NCBI GenBank assembly: GCA_037367355.1
Contig: CM074697.1
Span: forward strand, 558,001 to 622,000
Direction: 5' to 3'
Length of the DNA stretch: 64,000 nucleotides
DNA from: Neoscytalidium dimidiatum
Lineage: Eukaryota > Ascomycota > Dothideomycetes > Botryosphaeriales > Botryosphaeriaceae
Numbering within the stretch: the stretch's first letter is position 1; each line of letters begins with the position of its first letter. Shown here in pieces: positions 1 through 10,939 of this stretch. Position numbers and translations under genes: made by a program. The notes beneath the pieces were generated by a model. That model was not told the origin of the DNA. It did no database searches and saw only the letters and a program-made list of their open reading frames with translations.

Positions 1-101
1 AAAAAGGAAATTCGCATGTGCATCGTCCACCAGGCCTTAAAACGTTGGAAGGTATGTCAAAGCCCCTCAGAACTTCAAGCTTGGCTAAGAGGGACTTCCA
101 G

Positions 102-722
102 AGCTTCCTGACCGCTACAAGAGGATCAGCAGGGAAGATATCGTGCGGTCCTCAATGAGGTGGTATAACATCACGAAGAATAAGGAGATGCCGAACAACG
201 TAACGGAGCTATTGGGAACATTCAATCCCATGGATATACTTGATTTGGTCGTGAAGAAGCAGCCTACAAGCTTCCATTTACCTGTGTGCTACAACCCACG
301 TGGCGAGGCTATTAGCAGCCTAAACAATTACGGTGGAAAGAACTACCCGTAAGTTAGCATATTATTGCAGATTGTGGATCACATGCTCTAATACATAGTA
401 CAGCTGCTTGTGTGGAGACTTCAGTTGGGACAAGCCACATTCCGTGATAGAAGATGAGAGCGCGGCGTTTCTACAAAATTCAGGACTACGGAACCACCCG
501 GACTTTTTGGGATTTTGTGACAAAGAGGCAGATTGTGCGAGGGGGAAAGAAGCAATCTGGGGCGTAGTCGGAGAGAAGCCAAGAGAAGATGGGGGATTTC
601 CCCGCCAAAAATACTACAAGGAGGGCCCTCACACTGTGTGCAAAAAAGCTAATGGACACGTACCGAAGGAAGATAAGGGAAAGGGGCATCCAGGAGAGCC
701 GAACACTAAGGATTGGACCTGA
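102..722 (+). pseudogene. unidentified coding relic, two possible exons
   Basis: An open stretch from about 95 to 349 (no ATG before residue 5; reads ...RWYNITKNKEMPNNV) ends at a good donor, GTAAGT at 350. An acceptor TACAG ends at 403, and joining 349 to 404 keeps the frame and continues to a stop at 722. The phase match across an intron of 54 nt with an internal CTCTAAT suggests this was once a gene. I do not recognise the protein, and the upstream part is interrupted by stops in all frames. It could be the 3' end of a gene starting before the window or chance. Confidence 0.3.
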
Positions 723-1546
723 ACAGGGCAGGTTTGGCGGCACATCGTCTATTGTAATGGAGAACGCTCCTCTGCAGTATTTCGGAGAATTTTTTTTTTC
801 TCTTGTCAACTTATTTTGCTATGCTCTGGTGTCTGGTTAGTTTCGGATTCAGATTCGTCGTTGCGCGAAGAAATCACTAGGAGATAGTGGAGATCCGCCT
901 CTTCACTTGATCATAAACTCTTGATTTTCGGATCTATTCCTTTAACTGGCAACTGATATCCATTCGCCGCTTGTCTCTTGTTGACAGCTTCAGGATCATC
1001 GATCTATATGACAAGCGCCACATAGGAGATTGCTTCAGCTACAGCGGGCGAATTTATTCTAAACTCCTCAGCGGAGAAAATTTAAAATTTTCAGATCGCT
1101 TTGCTTAGTAGGGATGGTCGAGGATCAAGTATGGCCTTTCACGTCTACGACAGAAGTGCAGGCTAAGAAACCCAGCTTAAAACAAGCAATTATTAGGCCA
1201 TCTTCAATTACCGTGAGTAGCGCATAATTCAGAGCATAGCTCTGAACAAATGATAAACCAAAAGAAAAAAAAAAAACCCCCCCTTCCAGTTCAGGTGAAT
1301 GAACAAGGGACGAGATAATTGTTGCGGAGGTGCGGCCACGACAGGCGGAGATGGATCAGCAGCCCCCGCAAGCCCCACAGCGGAAGACGGCGCGCTCGCT
1401 CAGGGACCAGAGCAGGAACGTGGCCCGCCGTCATCCAGCAATCTCTCAATCCAGGAACGCCCTCCTTCCCCAACAACTCCGCACCGTCAGATCCTCTCCA
1501 CCTCAGCTCAATCCAATTGACCGCATCCTGCATCATTACTGTCACG
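723..1546. other. intergenic, no gene seen
   Basis: No convincing coding sequence. It holds AT-rich spacer and a purine run followed by a C run at about 1261-1286. The last 200 bp are C-rich, as expected for the promoter and leader of the FKBP gene that starts at 1547. Confidence 0.5.
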
Positions 1547-2041
1547 ATGCGCTTCTTCACCGCCCTCCTCGCGCTTCTGCCGCTGGCCTTCGCCCTCGAC
1601 AAGCCTCTCGACATCGAGGTCACGCACAAGGTCGACTGCGAGCGCAAGACCGTGAGCGGCGACAAGGTCGACGTCCACTACCGCGGCACCCTCGAGGTGG
1701 ACGGCACTGGTACGCTTTCCCTCCTAATCCACCATTCCCTCGCCTGCCCCATCGCCCTCTCGCCACATTGCGCGCATGCGCCAAGCTGACGATTCCTCGC
1801 GCGCACAGAGTTCGATGCCTCGTACAATCGCGGCCAGCCGCTCTCCTTCACGGTCGGCCGGGGCATGGTGATCAAGGGCTGGGACCAGGGCCTGCTCGAC
1901 ATGTGCGTGGGCGAGAAGCGCAAGCTGACCATCCAGCCCGAGTGGGCTTACGGATCCCGCAACGTCGGCCCCATCCCGGCCAACAGCGTCCTGATCTTCG
2001 AGACCGAGCTCGTCGGCATCCACGGCAAGGACGAGCTATGA
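1547..2041 (+). CDS. FPR2: FKBP-type peptidyl-prolyl isomerase, ER lumenal (FKBP2/Fpr2 type)
   Basis: Exons 1547-1709 and 1809-2041; the 99-nt intron is GTACGC...CACAG, phase 1; 131 residues. It catalyses cis-trans isomerisation of prolyl bonds during folding in the endoplasmic reticulum. Residues 1-16 form a signal peptide ([16 protein letters not shown]). The rest is one FKBP fold with the typical motifs [21 protein letters not shown] and [16 protein letters not shown]. The C-terminus is HGKDEL, so an ER-retention signal is directly visible. The start is the only ATG that gives the signal peptide. The length fits the FKBP2 family. No close co-oriented partner; the next gene is convergent, 270 bp away. 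Confidence 0.93.
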
Positions 2042-2313
2042 GCACTGGGCTTTTTTTTTTATAACATGAATTGTGGGATCGGTGGTGGGCGGGGGATAAG
2101 TGCTGCGGCTTTTGTCGCGCCGACGAACAGGACGGATATATTTTTGCATATGTGTATAACGAGTATAAGGTGCCATCGAGAGCACAGTAGCGGGCTGTGG
2201 GAATTTACCGCGCCTGAACTCATTTGCCTGAACTCGATTCGGGAATTATGCAGAGCCAAACGTCTCCATTTCGATATCGCTTTTCGCATCGTTTCCCGCT
2301 TTGCGGAGCCTGC

Positions 2314-2835
2314 TTAGTCGCCATGCGATGCAGCCTCCTCCATCGCGATAACTGCGTTGTCTAGTTCCCTGATCCTCTGCCCTATTCTCCTCCTGACTTC
2401 CTCTGCAACCTCCCTGTCTGGTCCTTGAACCACCGCATCGTACGCTTCCTTCAGCTGGTCAAGCGCCTCTCTTGCAGCGGTGCGATCGTCGGCAGCGTAG
2501 ACGGTGTTGCCCTCGGTTTCTTCTGCGGCTATCTCGAACTCGTCTCTGGCGGTTGCGTAGCTATTTTGCATGAGCCTCGTAATTCCGGGGATACGTGATA
2601 CGAGAACAACTTACAGCTCTTGGATCTCCTCGATCTTCTCGTCGGCAATGCTCTTGCTGCTAAAGTAGCGAGCATGCTCGCTAACAATGCTTGCCGGTCG
2701 GTATGATACCCGCGATGAAGGTGCCGCTCTTAGTGCTGCAGAGAAGCACGCTCTTGTGCTGTGCGGGCGGAGAGTTGTGCCGAAAGCTTGGCGGGCTTGT
2801 CTGCCGCAGGTTCGCGAAGCAGCGCGGAAGGACAT
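2314..2835 (-). CDS. small conserved mitochondrial protein of unknown function
   Basis: Minus-strand exons 2835-2615 and 2560-2314; the 54-nt intron is GTAAGT...AATAG, phase 2; 155 residues. The first ~60 residues are rich in Arg, Ser and Ala with no acidic residue (MSFRAASRTCGRQARQ...), which fits a mitochondrial presequence. The rest is charged and probably helical (EIQELYATARDEFEIAAEE and RRRIGQRIRELDNAVIAME). I recall similar small proteins annotated as hypothetical in Pezizomycotina, but can name no function. A longer start at 2973 is open but less likely. It is divergent from the cytochrome b5 gene, with 257 bp between the ATGs. Confidence 0.75.
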
Positions 2836-3092
2836 GTTGTATGGATTGATGCGTGACCGAGACGCGTTGGGTGGAGGACGAGGCGGGAGACAGGAGGTCA
2901 ATTGGGCGCTCGAGCGAGAGCAGCGAAATCGGGACTCGATGACGACGTTGGCGAAGATGCGGGCTCTCCGCACGAGTCAGACGGCGCGAAAGAAGCCGAG
3001 ACCCTTGCATGAAATCATGAGCAGGCCATTCCACAAGCTGCCTCGATCAACACAAAAGCCGCTTTCCCCCCAATACCCCACCATCCCACGAT

Positions 3093-4235
3093 ATGCTCGT
3101 CGGAATCTCCGCTCTCTTGATATCTGCCACCTTCTTACTGTACAACCATCCGCCGCGGACGTGGCTGCAGTTTTTCAGAGACTGGAGCCAAAGGGGGCTC
3201 GCTCCTCCGCCCAAATCCGAAGATGAAAGACCCGCAACCGCCGCTGCGAAACAAACATCGCAAGACGCAACGCCCACGCAATCTCCAAGGATATCTGCGC
3301 TGCGGGAAAGCGCAGAGCCACGCACGCCTCTCAGCAAAATAAATATCCCACGCCTCGTTGAGCAACCCTCCGAATCCGAGTCGCCGCAGACAACCCCCAA
3401 AGCCTCCTCCACCTTCCCGGCCGTCCCGACCTTCTCAGTCGCCCCCTCGGACGCCGCCGACGACTCCGACGATGAAGAAGACAACCTCCCCCCGCCCTCC
3501 TTTCCCGCCCTCAACTCCGCCCAGCGCGCCTCCGGCCCGGCTGCCCCCAGAGCTCCGCCGACGCTCAAGCCGCTACCGACCCAGCAGCAACCCTCCCCTT
3601 CCGTCCTCATGCCGCCTCCGCCCGCGCCGCCCCGCCTCGCGCCCACACCACAGCGCTCGAGCGGCCTGATGATGCCGCCGCCGCCCCGGCTGCCCGCGAG
3701 CTCCTCCCGCCGCGGCGGGCCGTCCGGCCCGCTGCCCAACCGCGGGCCCCCCGGCGCCAGCGCCGGCTCGTCCTCGCCCAACAGCCTCGCGCTCCCGCTC
3801 ACGGCGCCGATCAAGACGCCGAACCCGCGCGCCAAGGTGTCGCTGACGCCCGGCCACTCGCCGCTCGACTGGGCCGCGCTGGTCAAGTCGGGCGCCGACC
3901 TGTCGGGCGTGCGCACGCTGCAGCGCGTCACGCCGTCGCAGCTGAAGGCGCACAACGGCCGCAGGAACAGGCAGACGGGCGAGGTCATGCCCGCGTGGAG
4001 CGCGTACCAGGGGAAGGTGTACAACATCACCCCGTACCTGCCGTACCACCCGGGCGGCGAGGGCGAGCTGCGGCGCGCGGCCGGGCGGGATGGCGAGAAG
4101 CTGTTTTCCGAGGTGCATCCGTGGGTGAACTGGGATAACATGCTGAGCGAGTGTATCGTTGGCATTCTGGTGCCGGAGTATGGGGAGGAGGAGGAGGAGG
4201 GTGGTGGGAAGGGGAGCTTGGAGGATATGGATTGA
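3093..4235 (+). CDS. membrane-anchored cytochrome b5-domain protein
   Basis: Single exon, 380 residues. A hydrophobic N-terminal segment (residues 2-17, LVGISALLISATFLLY) could anchor it. Residues ~35-240 are low complexity, rich in Pro, Ser and Ala. The C-terminal ~100 residues are a cytochrome b5-like heme domain: PYLPYHPGGEGEL carries the first axial His (about 319) in HPGG, and EVHPWVNWD the second (about 342), followed by the conserved ILVPE end. The domain arrangement resembles fungal proteins related to yeast Irc21. Electron transfer to a membrane oxidase is inferred from the family. Gly/Glu-rich tail. A 488-residue open frame on the opposite strand is a GC-composition shadow. Confidence 0.85.
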   Translation: MLVGISALLISATFLLYNHPPRTWLQFFRDWSQRGLAPPPKSEDERPATAAAKQTSQDATPTQSPRISALRESAEPRTPLSKINIPRLVEQPSESESPQTTPKASSTFPAVPTFSVAPSDAADDSDDEEDNLPPPSFPALNSAQRASGPAAPRAPPTLKPLPTQQQPSPSVLMPPPPAPPRLAPTPQRSSGLMMPPPPRLPASSSRRGGPSGPLPNRGPPGASAGSSSPNSLALPLTAPIKTPNPRAKVSLTPGHSPLDWAALVKSGADLSGVRTLQRVTPSQLKAHNGRRNRQTGEVMPAWSAYQGKVYNITPYLPYHPGGEGELRRAAGRDGEKLFSEVHPWVNWDNMLSECIVGILVPEYGEEEEEGGGKGSLEDMD

Positions 4236-4726
4236 GGTCGGGGGTTTTCCAGCATGTTTGGGGTGCGGTTGGCTTTTGACTTGTTTGCATTGATACCCAG
4301 TGCGGATATAGATGGCGGGATTTGTATTGCAGATCTCTTAGAGCAGAGGAAGAGTGGACAGTACAGAAGAATTAGACCATCTCTGATTGGACATGAGCGA
4401 CTGCCAAAAATGGAAGCATTATTAAGCGTAAGGCCCGTATCTCGTGACAGCGCGTCTGCCTGGAGCTCTGAGCTCTTCCCTCGCGGCCGCCGCGTTTTCC
4501 CCGCGTCCATCATCCTCGACGCACAAGTTTAACCTTCCACGACAAGATCATCACTGCTACCACGACCTCTCCCACAATCACGAACACCCCAATTCACTTT
4601 CGATCGTAGCACCGCACACCCATGCACGATCATTCTCTCACCTAAGCGCTGTTGTCGCCGCCGACGCCGCCCGTCCGCCGCCGCCCACCGCCCTCGCACA
4701 CACGAACACACAGACAGACACGCACG
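4236..4726. other. intergenic and NBS1 leader, with one small upstream ORF
   Basis: About 490 bp between the cytochrome b5 stop and the NBS1 start. The last ~200 bp are pyrimidine- and CA-rich, as in a fungal 5' leader. An ATG at 4622 opens a seven-codon frame (MHDHSLT) that stops at 4645, 82 bp before the NBS1 ATG. If transcribed it would be an upstream ORF. Confidence 0.4.
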
Positions 4727-7541
4727 ATGTGGCTGCTCACGCACATGGGCGACCTCACGAACGGCAAGCGCCTGTGGCTGCGGCCCGGCAGCGCGCACCT
4801 GCTGGGGCGCACGCGCAACGACAAGTCGGCGTTCAACCTGTACGTCGACGCGCACAAGACCATCTCGCGCAAGCACCTGGTGATCGAGGTGCGCGCCGCG
4901 GCGGCGGCGGCGGCGGCGGCGGCGGCCGTCGCGCGGCCGGACGTCCGCTCCGAGGTCGTGCTGCGCGACGACAGCAAGTTCGGGACCGAGCTGGACGGGG
5001 AGCGGTTCACGAAGGGGGAGAGGGTCGTGGGCGGGAGCGGGGACGCGCGGGACGTGCACGTCGTCAGGCTGGGGAAGTGGGAGGTCGAGTGGCGGCTGGA
5101 GTGGTGGCCGGTGGTCGTGGCGGTGAGCGGCGGTGGGAGGGACGGGGTGGCGGGCGTGCAGAGGCGGTTGGGCGGGTTCGATGTCAAGGTCTGTCCGGAG
5201 TACGTGCCGGGTCGGACGACGCACGTGGTTGCGTCGAAGAGGAATACGCCGCGGGTGCTGCAGGCGCTGGTGGAGGGGAGGTTCGTCGTGAGCGAGGGGT
5301 TCGTGGATGCGCTGGAGGAGAGGGCGCGGAAGAGGGATGCGGTGGTTGATGAGGAGGGGGTGGAGGAGGTGCCGAAGGCGCTGTTGGAGGAGGATTTCGA
5401 TGGCAATTGGCCCAGGGAGGCGGATTTCGTGCCTCCTGCTGGCTCCGAGCCGGTGAAGCGGCCGGGGAAGTCGTTCGCGCCCGATCAGGAGAGGGAGAAC
5501 GTGTTCGCGGGGTATACGTTCGTCTTCTGCGATCAGAATCAGTTCGATCAGCTGGCTCCCGCTATCACCGGAGGAAGAGGAAAGGCTTTGTTTCGGGGTA
5601 TCGATCATGACTCTGGCGATATTGAAGGCTTTATCCGGTATGTCAAGAATGTTGCCGGAGAGAAGGGAGTGGGCGAATTCGAGGACGGTAGTGAGGGCAA
5701 TGGCGTAGTTGTCGTGCGCATCACAGATCCTCTTGCTGGCAAGAACGTGGAATGGTGGCAGAAATTCTACAATTCTGTAGATCTGGGACTGGGCCAGAGG
5801 AGCATCAACCAGAACGAATTTTTAGACGCCATTGTCACCAAAGACGCATCAAAACTACGACAGCCGCTGCAGGAGGAAGATGTAATTCCAAGCAGCATTC
5901 CCGGGCCTCCTCCGTCTACGTCAGGTATGCTGTATTGATCCTCATCCGATGAGCCGCTGCTAATGCCTCACAGTTGGCCCGTCTCAAATGTCTGTTGTCA
6001 CTTCCCGCGAAGGCCAGACGCAAGCAGGCCAGTCACAGGTTGCGCCTCCTCCGTCTTCAGAGCCTCCCATGCCAAGGACTATGCGCAAAGGATTTCGTCG
6101 TGCGCTCACAGAGTCAAGATTCAAAGGTTTCGATGACTTCAAAGCTGAGGAGCTGCCAAAGACGCGATACGTGTCAGACGATGATGATGATGAGGAGATG
6201 CAAGAGACCGCACCTAGCCAGACTGAGCCAACGCAGATGTCAATAGTACAGTCCCAAGGAAGGGTAACGAGAGGAACGAAGAGACAGCATGAGCAGCAGG
6301 CCATTGAAATATCTGATGATGAGGAACTTTTCCCTGCTGCCGCGGTAATGAAGAGGCGCAAGCTGGAACAACAGCTCGAGGACCCAGCAATGGAAGATAT
6401 TCCCGAGGCCACGGCATCCCCGGCCAAACCGAAGAAGCCTTCACTGGTCTTACCTTCCGCAATCCGCAAGGCAAAGGGGGAAAAGGAAGTCAACGTGCGT
6501 GAAGTAGCTCGGGAGCGGCGAGATATGGAAGAAAAGGCTCGATGGAGAGATGAAGAGTCGTTAAGAGAAGCTCTTCGAGGCATGGACATCGAAGAGATGA
6601 AGAATCTGGCCAAGATCGAAGTTATGGAGATCCGCCCACGAAGTGACAAACCAGGCAATAACGGAGAGGAGAATGGTGACGAAGAACGCTGGAAGCCGGA
6701 GTGGAACGGCCGCAAGAATTTCAAGAAGTTCCGCAAGCGGAGACCGGGAGACAAGGACGGCGATGCGCGAGCTCCCCTTCGTGGCCGCAAGGTCATCGTC
6801 GGCCTCGAGGAAGTCAAGTGCCGTGATTTCACCACCACTGACGCTTATCTCCTCGAGGACAATAGCACCTTCGACAGCATCCTGAGCAGGCTCCGCCAGA
6901 GCAAGTTTTCCAGCCACTCCAATAGAAGCACCCGCCCCGGCTCCGTGCGCACTCAACCAGACTCCGACTCCGACCATGGCTCCTTTAGACGCACCGGTCG
7001 CCATAGCGCTCAAACCTCTCAACATCGCAGCGGCGAAGATACTGGCCCCGCCAGTGCCATCGCTATCCACCCCGATGATGACGGGATGCGCGACCTCGAC
7101 CCCGAAGAAATCGCGGGTCAGCCCCGCAGCGAAGCCATCGCCTCCATGGTCAGAGACACCGGCCCTTCCTCTGCGAGACCCGGCACAGCGTCATCTACAC
7201 GAAGTAGGGGCACAAGCATCGCGACGCGCGGCATGCGTGCCAGTCCTGCACCGAGTAGCCAGACATTGGCGGATGAGGGTGGAACTACGCAACAGCAGCG
7301 GCCTGATAGTAGGGCTAGTGCGATTAGTACCACGATCACGAGGGGCAAGAGGGGCGCGATGGGCCCGCCGGCAACGGTAGCGGAACCGCCGGTGAAGAAG
7401 AGGAGAGCGCCGCCGAAGGCGAAAGGGCCGCCGGCGAAGTTGGGGAAGGGGTTGGGGAGGCCGGAATCGGAAGATGAGGATAAGGAGGGTGGAAGTGGGG
7501 GGAGTGGGGACGAATTGAAGTTCAGACGACGGAGGAGGTAG
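4727..7541 (+). CDS. NBS1: NBS1/nibrin homologue of the Mre11-Rad50-Nbs1 complex
   Basis: Exons 4727-5924 and 5974-7541; 49-nt intron GTATGC...CACAG, phase 1; 921 residues. It is the regulatory subunit that links Mre11-Rad50 to the damage kinase Tel1/ATM at double-strand breaks. An N-terminal FHA domain shows GR at 27-28 and SRKH at 47-50. A BRCT-like segment follows (about 135-215, with THVVASKRNTPRVLQAL and FVVSEGFVDAL). The middle is acidic and disordered. At 647-654 lies KNFKKFRK, the eukaryotic Mre11-binding signature of Nbs1. The C-terminus, acidic then KFRRRRR, resembles the Tel1/ATM-binding tail. A GCG run adds about 13 alanines inside the FHA domain. The start is at the first residue of the FHA strand, as in the family. 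Confidence 0.9.
4893..4927 (+). repeat. GCG/GGC microsatellite coding poly-alanine
   Basis: About eleven GCG units inside the FHA domain of NBS1 encode an alanine tract between two beta strands. Its length can vary without breaking the frame. Confidence 0.85.
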
Positions 7542-7984
7542 AATGGGTGACTGAGGAGTTTGTGTGGGATGCGTGGTGGGAGTAGAGATAGAAGACACGC
7601 GGAATGAAGGACTGCCTCGACATTGCTGGTAGATCCCGTCGATTGTTGGCTAGGGAGCTATTAGGATTGGTAATGGCTAATGTGTATGGGTAAAGACTGA
7701 CCTAGATTGCCCGCTGGGATCAATATGGTAGAGTTGAGGGTGAGAGTCTACGAGCGTACTTCAGCTAGGGGCTAAAGCACACAATTACACGTGGATCCAT
7801 GATGCAGTCATGAGTGTGGATATGGAGCGAATTCATGATGCTCCTCAGTTCCAAGATTTACGTTGAAATACAAATCCCAATCCCGTATGCACGCCGTACG
7901 CATGCAGCTTCCCAGCCGTATTTTACATCTCTCGCATTCTGCGAGCATTGACTCCAACCATCCTCCCTCGCACTAGTCCATCTC
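7542..7984. other. convergent intergenic spacer, no gene seen
   Basis: 3' flanks of NBS1 (+) and the mitochondrial S8 gene (-). No coding sequence supported. Confidence 0.6.
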
Positions 7985-8299
7985 TTATACCACCCTGCAA
8001 AGTACCATTCCCCCGAGCTTCTTCTCAGCACACTCTCTCGCTTCGAGTACCCCCCTATCAGTAGTAACGAACAGACACTCTCCCGGCCTCGTCAAGCCCT
8101 TGACTTGACCCGCCTCCTGCCCCCTCACAATGATGCCCAAGTCCTTCGCGTTCAGCCATATCCGCTTCGTCGGCTTGCTCACCAGCGACATCTTGCTCAG
8201 CACGGGCTCGTTGTTCCAGTACTTCAGGCCCAGCCACAACCGCTGCAGCGCCCTGTTCGTCGGGATCTCCTTCGTCTTGCTCTCGGGCGCCGGGTCCGC

Positions 8300-8343
<44 letters not shown>

Positions 8344-8598
8344 CCGGTAGCGGATACGCCAGCCAGGGTTCTTGGGCGAGCTGCTCGTCGCTGGGCCCGT
8401 CGGTGGGGGGCTCGCGCAGGGCGAAGGTCGGCGGCGGTGTGGGACCGCCGGGCGTCACGGAGGAGAGGAAGCCTTGCCTTTGCAGGCCGAGCGCGAGGGT
8501 GAGGTGCAGCCGGGTTAGCGGCACGGACGTCAGGCCCAGGCGCGCGAGGGACGCGTTTTGCAGGTGCGAGCACACGTGCGCGAGGTTGACGAGCGACA

Positions 8599-8599
<1 letters not shown>
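7985..8599 (-). CDS. MRPS8: mitochondrial small-subunit ribosomal protein uS8m
   Basis: Single exon, 204 residues. It binds the central domain of small-subunit rRNA in mitochondrial ribosomes. The start MSLVNLAHVCSHLQNASLAR is typical of fungal mitochondrial S8. The C-terminal half carries the S8 core: KMSLVSKPTKRIWL and the end GVLEARECAEKKLGGMVLC. A stretch of about 14 serines from residue ~87 interrupts the protein and is encoded by a TGC/GCA repeat on the DNA. A GCC repeat abuts the start codon on its 5' side, so upstream in-frame alanines are probably leader, not protein. Divergent from the gene at 9227. Confidence 0.88.
8301..8341 (-). repeat. TGC trinucleotide repeat coding poly-serine
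   Basis: About 13 TGC units on the plus strand, read as AGC serine codons in the mitochondrial S8 gene. Confidence 0.9.

Positions 8600-8631
<32 letters not shown>
8600..8631 (-). repeat. GCC microsatellite directly before the S8 start codon
   Basis: About ten GGC units on the plus strand end one base before the CAT that is the minus-strand ATG. They would form a GC-rich run in the mRNA leader immediately next to the initiation codon. Confidence 0.85.
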
Positions 8632-8632
<1 letters not shown>

Positions 8633-9226
8633 CGCGATGTGGATGGCGTGGTATGTGCGGTTCGGTCGCGATGGGCGAGGCCCCGGGCGGGCGGCGCGGG
8701 AGCGGTGGGCAGCCCTTGTTGTGCGCGGAGGGTTGACTCGCGGGGTTCGGAGGTGTCGGTGAGGGATTGGCGCTGGCAATTGGCGATGGGGGGGCGCTGG
8801 TTTGAGGTGAGGTCTGGATAGGCGTTTGATGATTGCACTCACTGATGGGCCAAAAATTCGGAGGAGCAAGCTCGGGCGCGCAGGGCCCGGGGGGGCTCGC
8901 ACACCGCCTGCGGATCGGTTCGGCGCAGGGCGGTTCCAGCGCTGCCGGGCGGGCTGATTGGACGAGCAGGCGCCTAAAAGCTACCCTACAGCTCCAAGAA
9001 TAGCGTCGTACAAAATGCCCTGATGCCCGCTCCCCACGAGCTGACTCTCCCGCCTGCGAGCTGCGCCTGAGCGTCTTTTTCCCTCTCTTGGCCGGGACCT
9101 ACTCGCTTCCTTCTTCCTTCGTCTGTATATCTTTACGCTTCCGCTTCCTTGCTCGCTTGCTTGCTTGCTTTCTTTTTGCAACCCCAGCGCCGGCCGCTCT
9201 CCGCCCCAAGTGATACCCCGCCCACC
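8632..9226. promoter_or_regulatory. divergent promoter region between MRPS8 and the Pro/Gln-rich gene
   Basis: About 600 bp shared by two divergent genes. The half next to 9227 is pyrimidine-rich with CTTG repeats around 9150-9168, as in leaders of well expressed fungal genes. No specific site is claimed. Confidence 0.45.
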
Positions 9227-10939
9227 ATGCCACAACAACCTGGCGAGGCCCCTCTGTGCACGCTGTGAGTCCCCGCGTCGCTCGATGCGAGCGTGCGCGC
9301 CAGATCTGACGCCCTGTAGCTTCGTCGACGTCCACTACTACTTCAGCCACCCGACCGCGAAGCCTGCCCACCATCGATTCGACAAGAGCTCCTACCTGTA
9401 TCTTTACTACAGCCCCAACGAGCATCGCGGCCGCATTGAGATCGCCAATTATGCCGGCACTCCCGATCAAGATGCCTTCATGGGCTGTGAATGCCCAAGT
9501 CTCACCCTACTCCATGCTGCCGCTGATTCCTGCTGCCGTCAGATCTCGACACGGTCCAAGTGAATCGCACCCATAAGCAGCCCAATCTCTTCACAATCAC
9601 CGTCGATCCCTCCAATGCGGGGAGCACTCCCAGCTCACCTCAGCAAGACTACTCGCAATGGCATCTCCCCGCCCCCGACCAGCGCAACGAAGGCAAATAC
9701 ATGTTCAAGCTGCACACCGTCGACCTATACATGTGGACCGAGAACGACGCAAACACGCTGGTCAACTCGCTACAACAGATATTGCAACCGCATCAGCTGA
9801 GGATCCTGGACGCTCCCTCGCCGTCGTCGCACAAAGCCCGCCACTCCGAACACTCTGCCGACTCTATGAGCCCTGTCGTCAAGAAGCTCGAGCAGATGGC
9901 CGTCACCCAGCCTCATCAATACCGTAGCAACAGCGTCAGCACAACCCAGTCCTTCCCCGGGCCTCCTACCATGCCTGCGACGTCTGTAGGAGAGACGTCC
10001 CAGCCCGAGCCCGCATCGTACGCCCCGATGGCATACAACCCGGCCGCTCCCGCCGCGCCCGAGCCCATCGCTCACCGTGAGAAGACGCCGCCTCCTCCAG
10101 ACGGCGAGTCTGGGACCGGTCTCGCTGCCGCCGCCACCCACGACGAAGGTGCCCAGTACGGCATGCAACAACACCACACCGCCTACCAGCAGCACCAGCC
10201 ATACACGCCCGGTGCCCTATCCGCGACCGGCGGCTTCCCGCCACCTCCCACCCTCGGCCCCACACCCGCGCAGCTCCAGCGCGCCCAAACCACCGGCTCC
10301 TTCCCGCCCCCGCCACCACAGCAACAGCAGCCGCAGAGCGCGAACGGCACGCCCCCGTCCTTCGCTCCTCCCCCGACCCAGTACGGCCAGACGCCCACAC
10401 CAACCACCGCCCAGCACCCGGGCATCCAGCGCCAATCCACCATGCCCGCCGCCTACCCGCCCTACAACCCTTCGCAGCCCCAGCAGCAGCAGCAGCAGCA
10501 GCAATACGCCAACTACCCCCAGTCCCCCGGCTACGCCCCCGTCCAGTCTCCCGGCCTCGCCCCGCCACCACCTGGCACCCCGGGCCACCCCCACCACAGC
10601 GTGTCCACGCCGCTCCAGTCCCCGGGCTACGCGCCCTCGACGCCGGGCTTTACCGGCCCTCCTCCTCCCCAGCCAGGCACGCCCGGCTTGCCCCCGCCGC
10701 CGCCGGGCGGCTACGCGCAGTACTCGTACGGCCAGGCAACCTCGGCGCCGCACAGTCAGGCCGACATGTATGCCGTGCATAGCCAGCTGTACCGGCCGAC
10801 GGAGCAGGAGGCGAGCGTGCATGGCCATTCGAAGCCGGCCCAGGGCGGTGTGCCGGGCCCGGGGAAGTTCGAGCAGAGGGTCGATCGGGTGGAGAAGGGG
10901 GTGAGCAAGTTTTTGAAGAGGTTGGATAAGAAGTTGTGA
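9227..10939 (+). CDS. conserved fungal Pro/Gln-rich protein
   Basis: Exons 9227-9264, 9320-9486 and 9543-10939; introns of 55 and 56 nt, phases 2 and 1; 533 residues. The join through the introns gives MPQQPGEAPLCTLFVDVHYY... and ...DAFMGYLDTVQVNRTHK. The first ~165 residues are folded and conserved in filamentous fungi (RIEIANYAGTPDQDAF, YMFKLHTVDLYMWTENDA). I recall these annotated as RNA-recognition-motif-containing or hypothetical, but see no RNP motif. Residues ~180-490 are Pro-, Gln- and Tyr-rich, with NPAAPAAPEPIAHREKTPPP as a conserved block. The last 30 residues are a basic helix. Function unknown. Confidence 0.8.

Noticed and set aside
3047..4513. 488-residue open frame on the minus strand
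   Set aside because: It lies opposite the cytochrome b5-domain gene, is Gly/Ser/Arg-rich, has no domain, and follows from the GC-rich codon bias of the sense gene.
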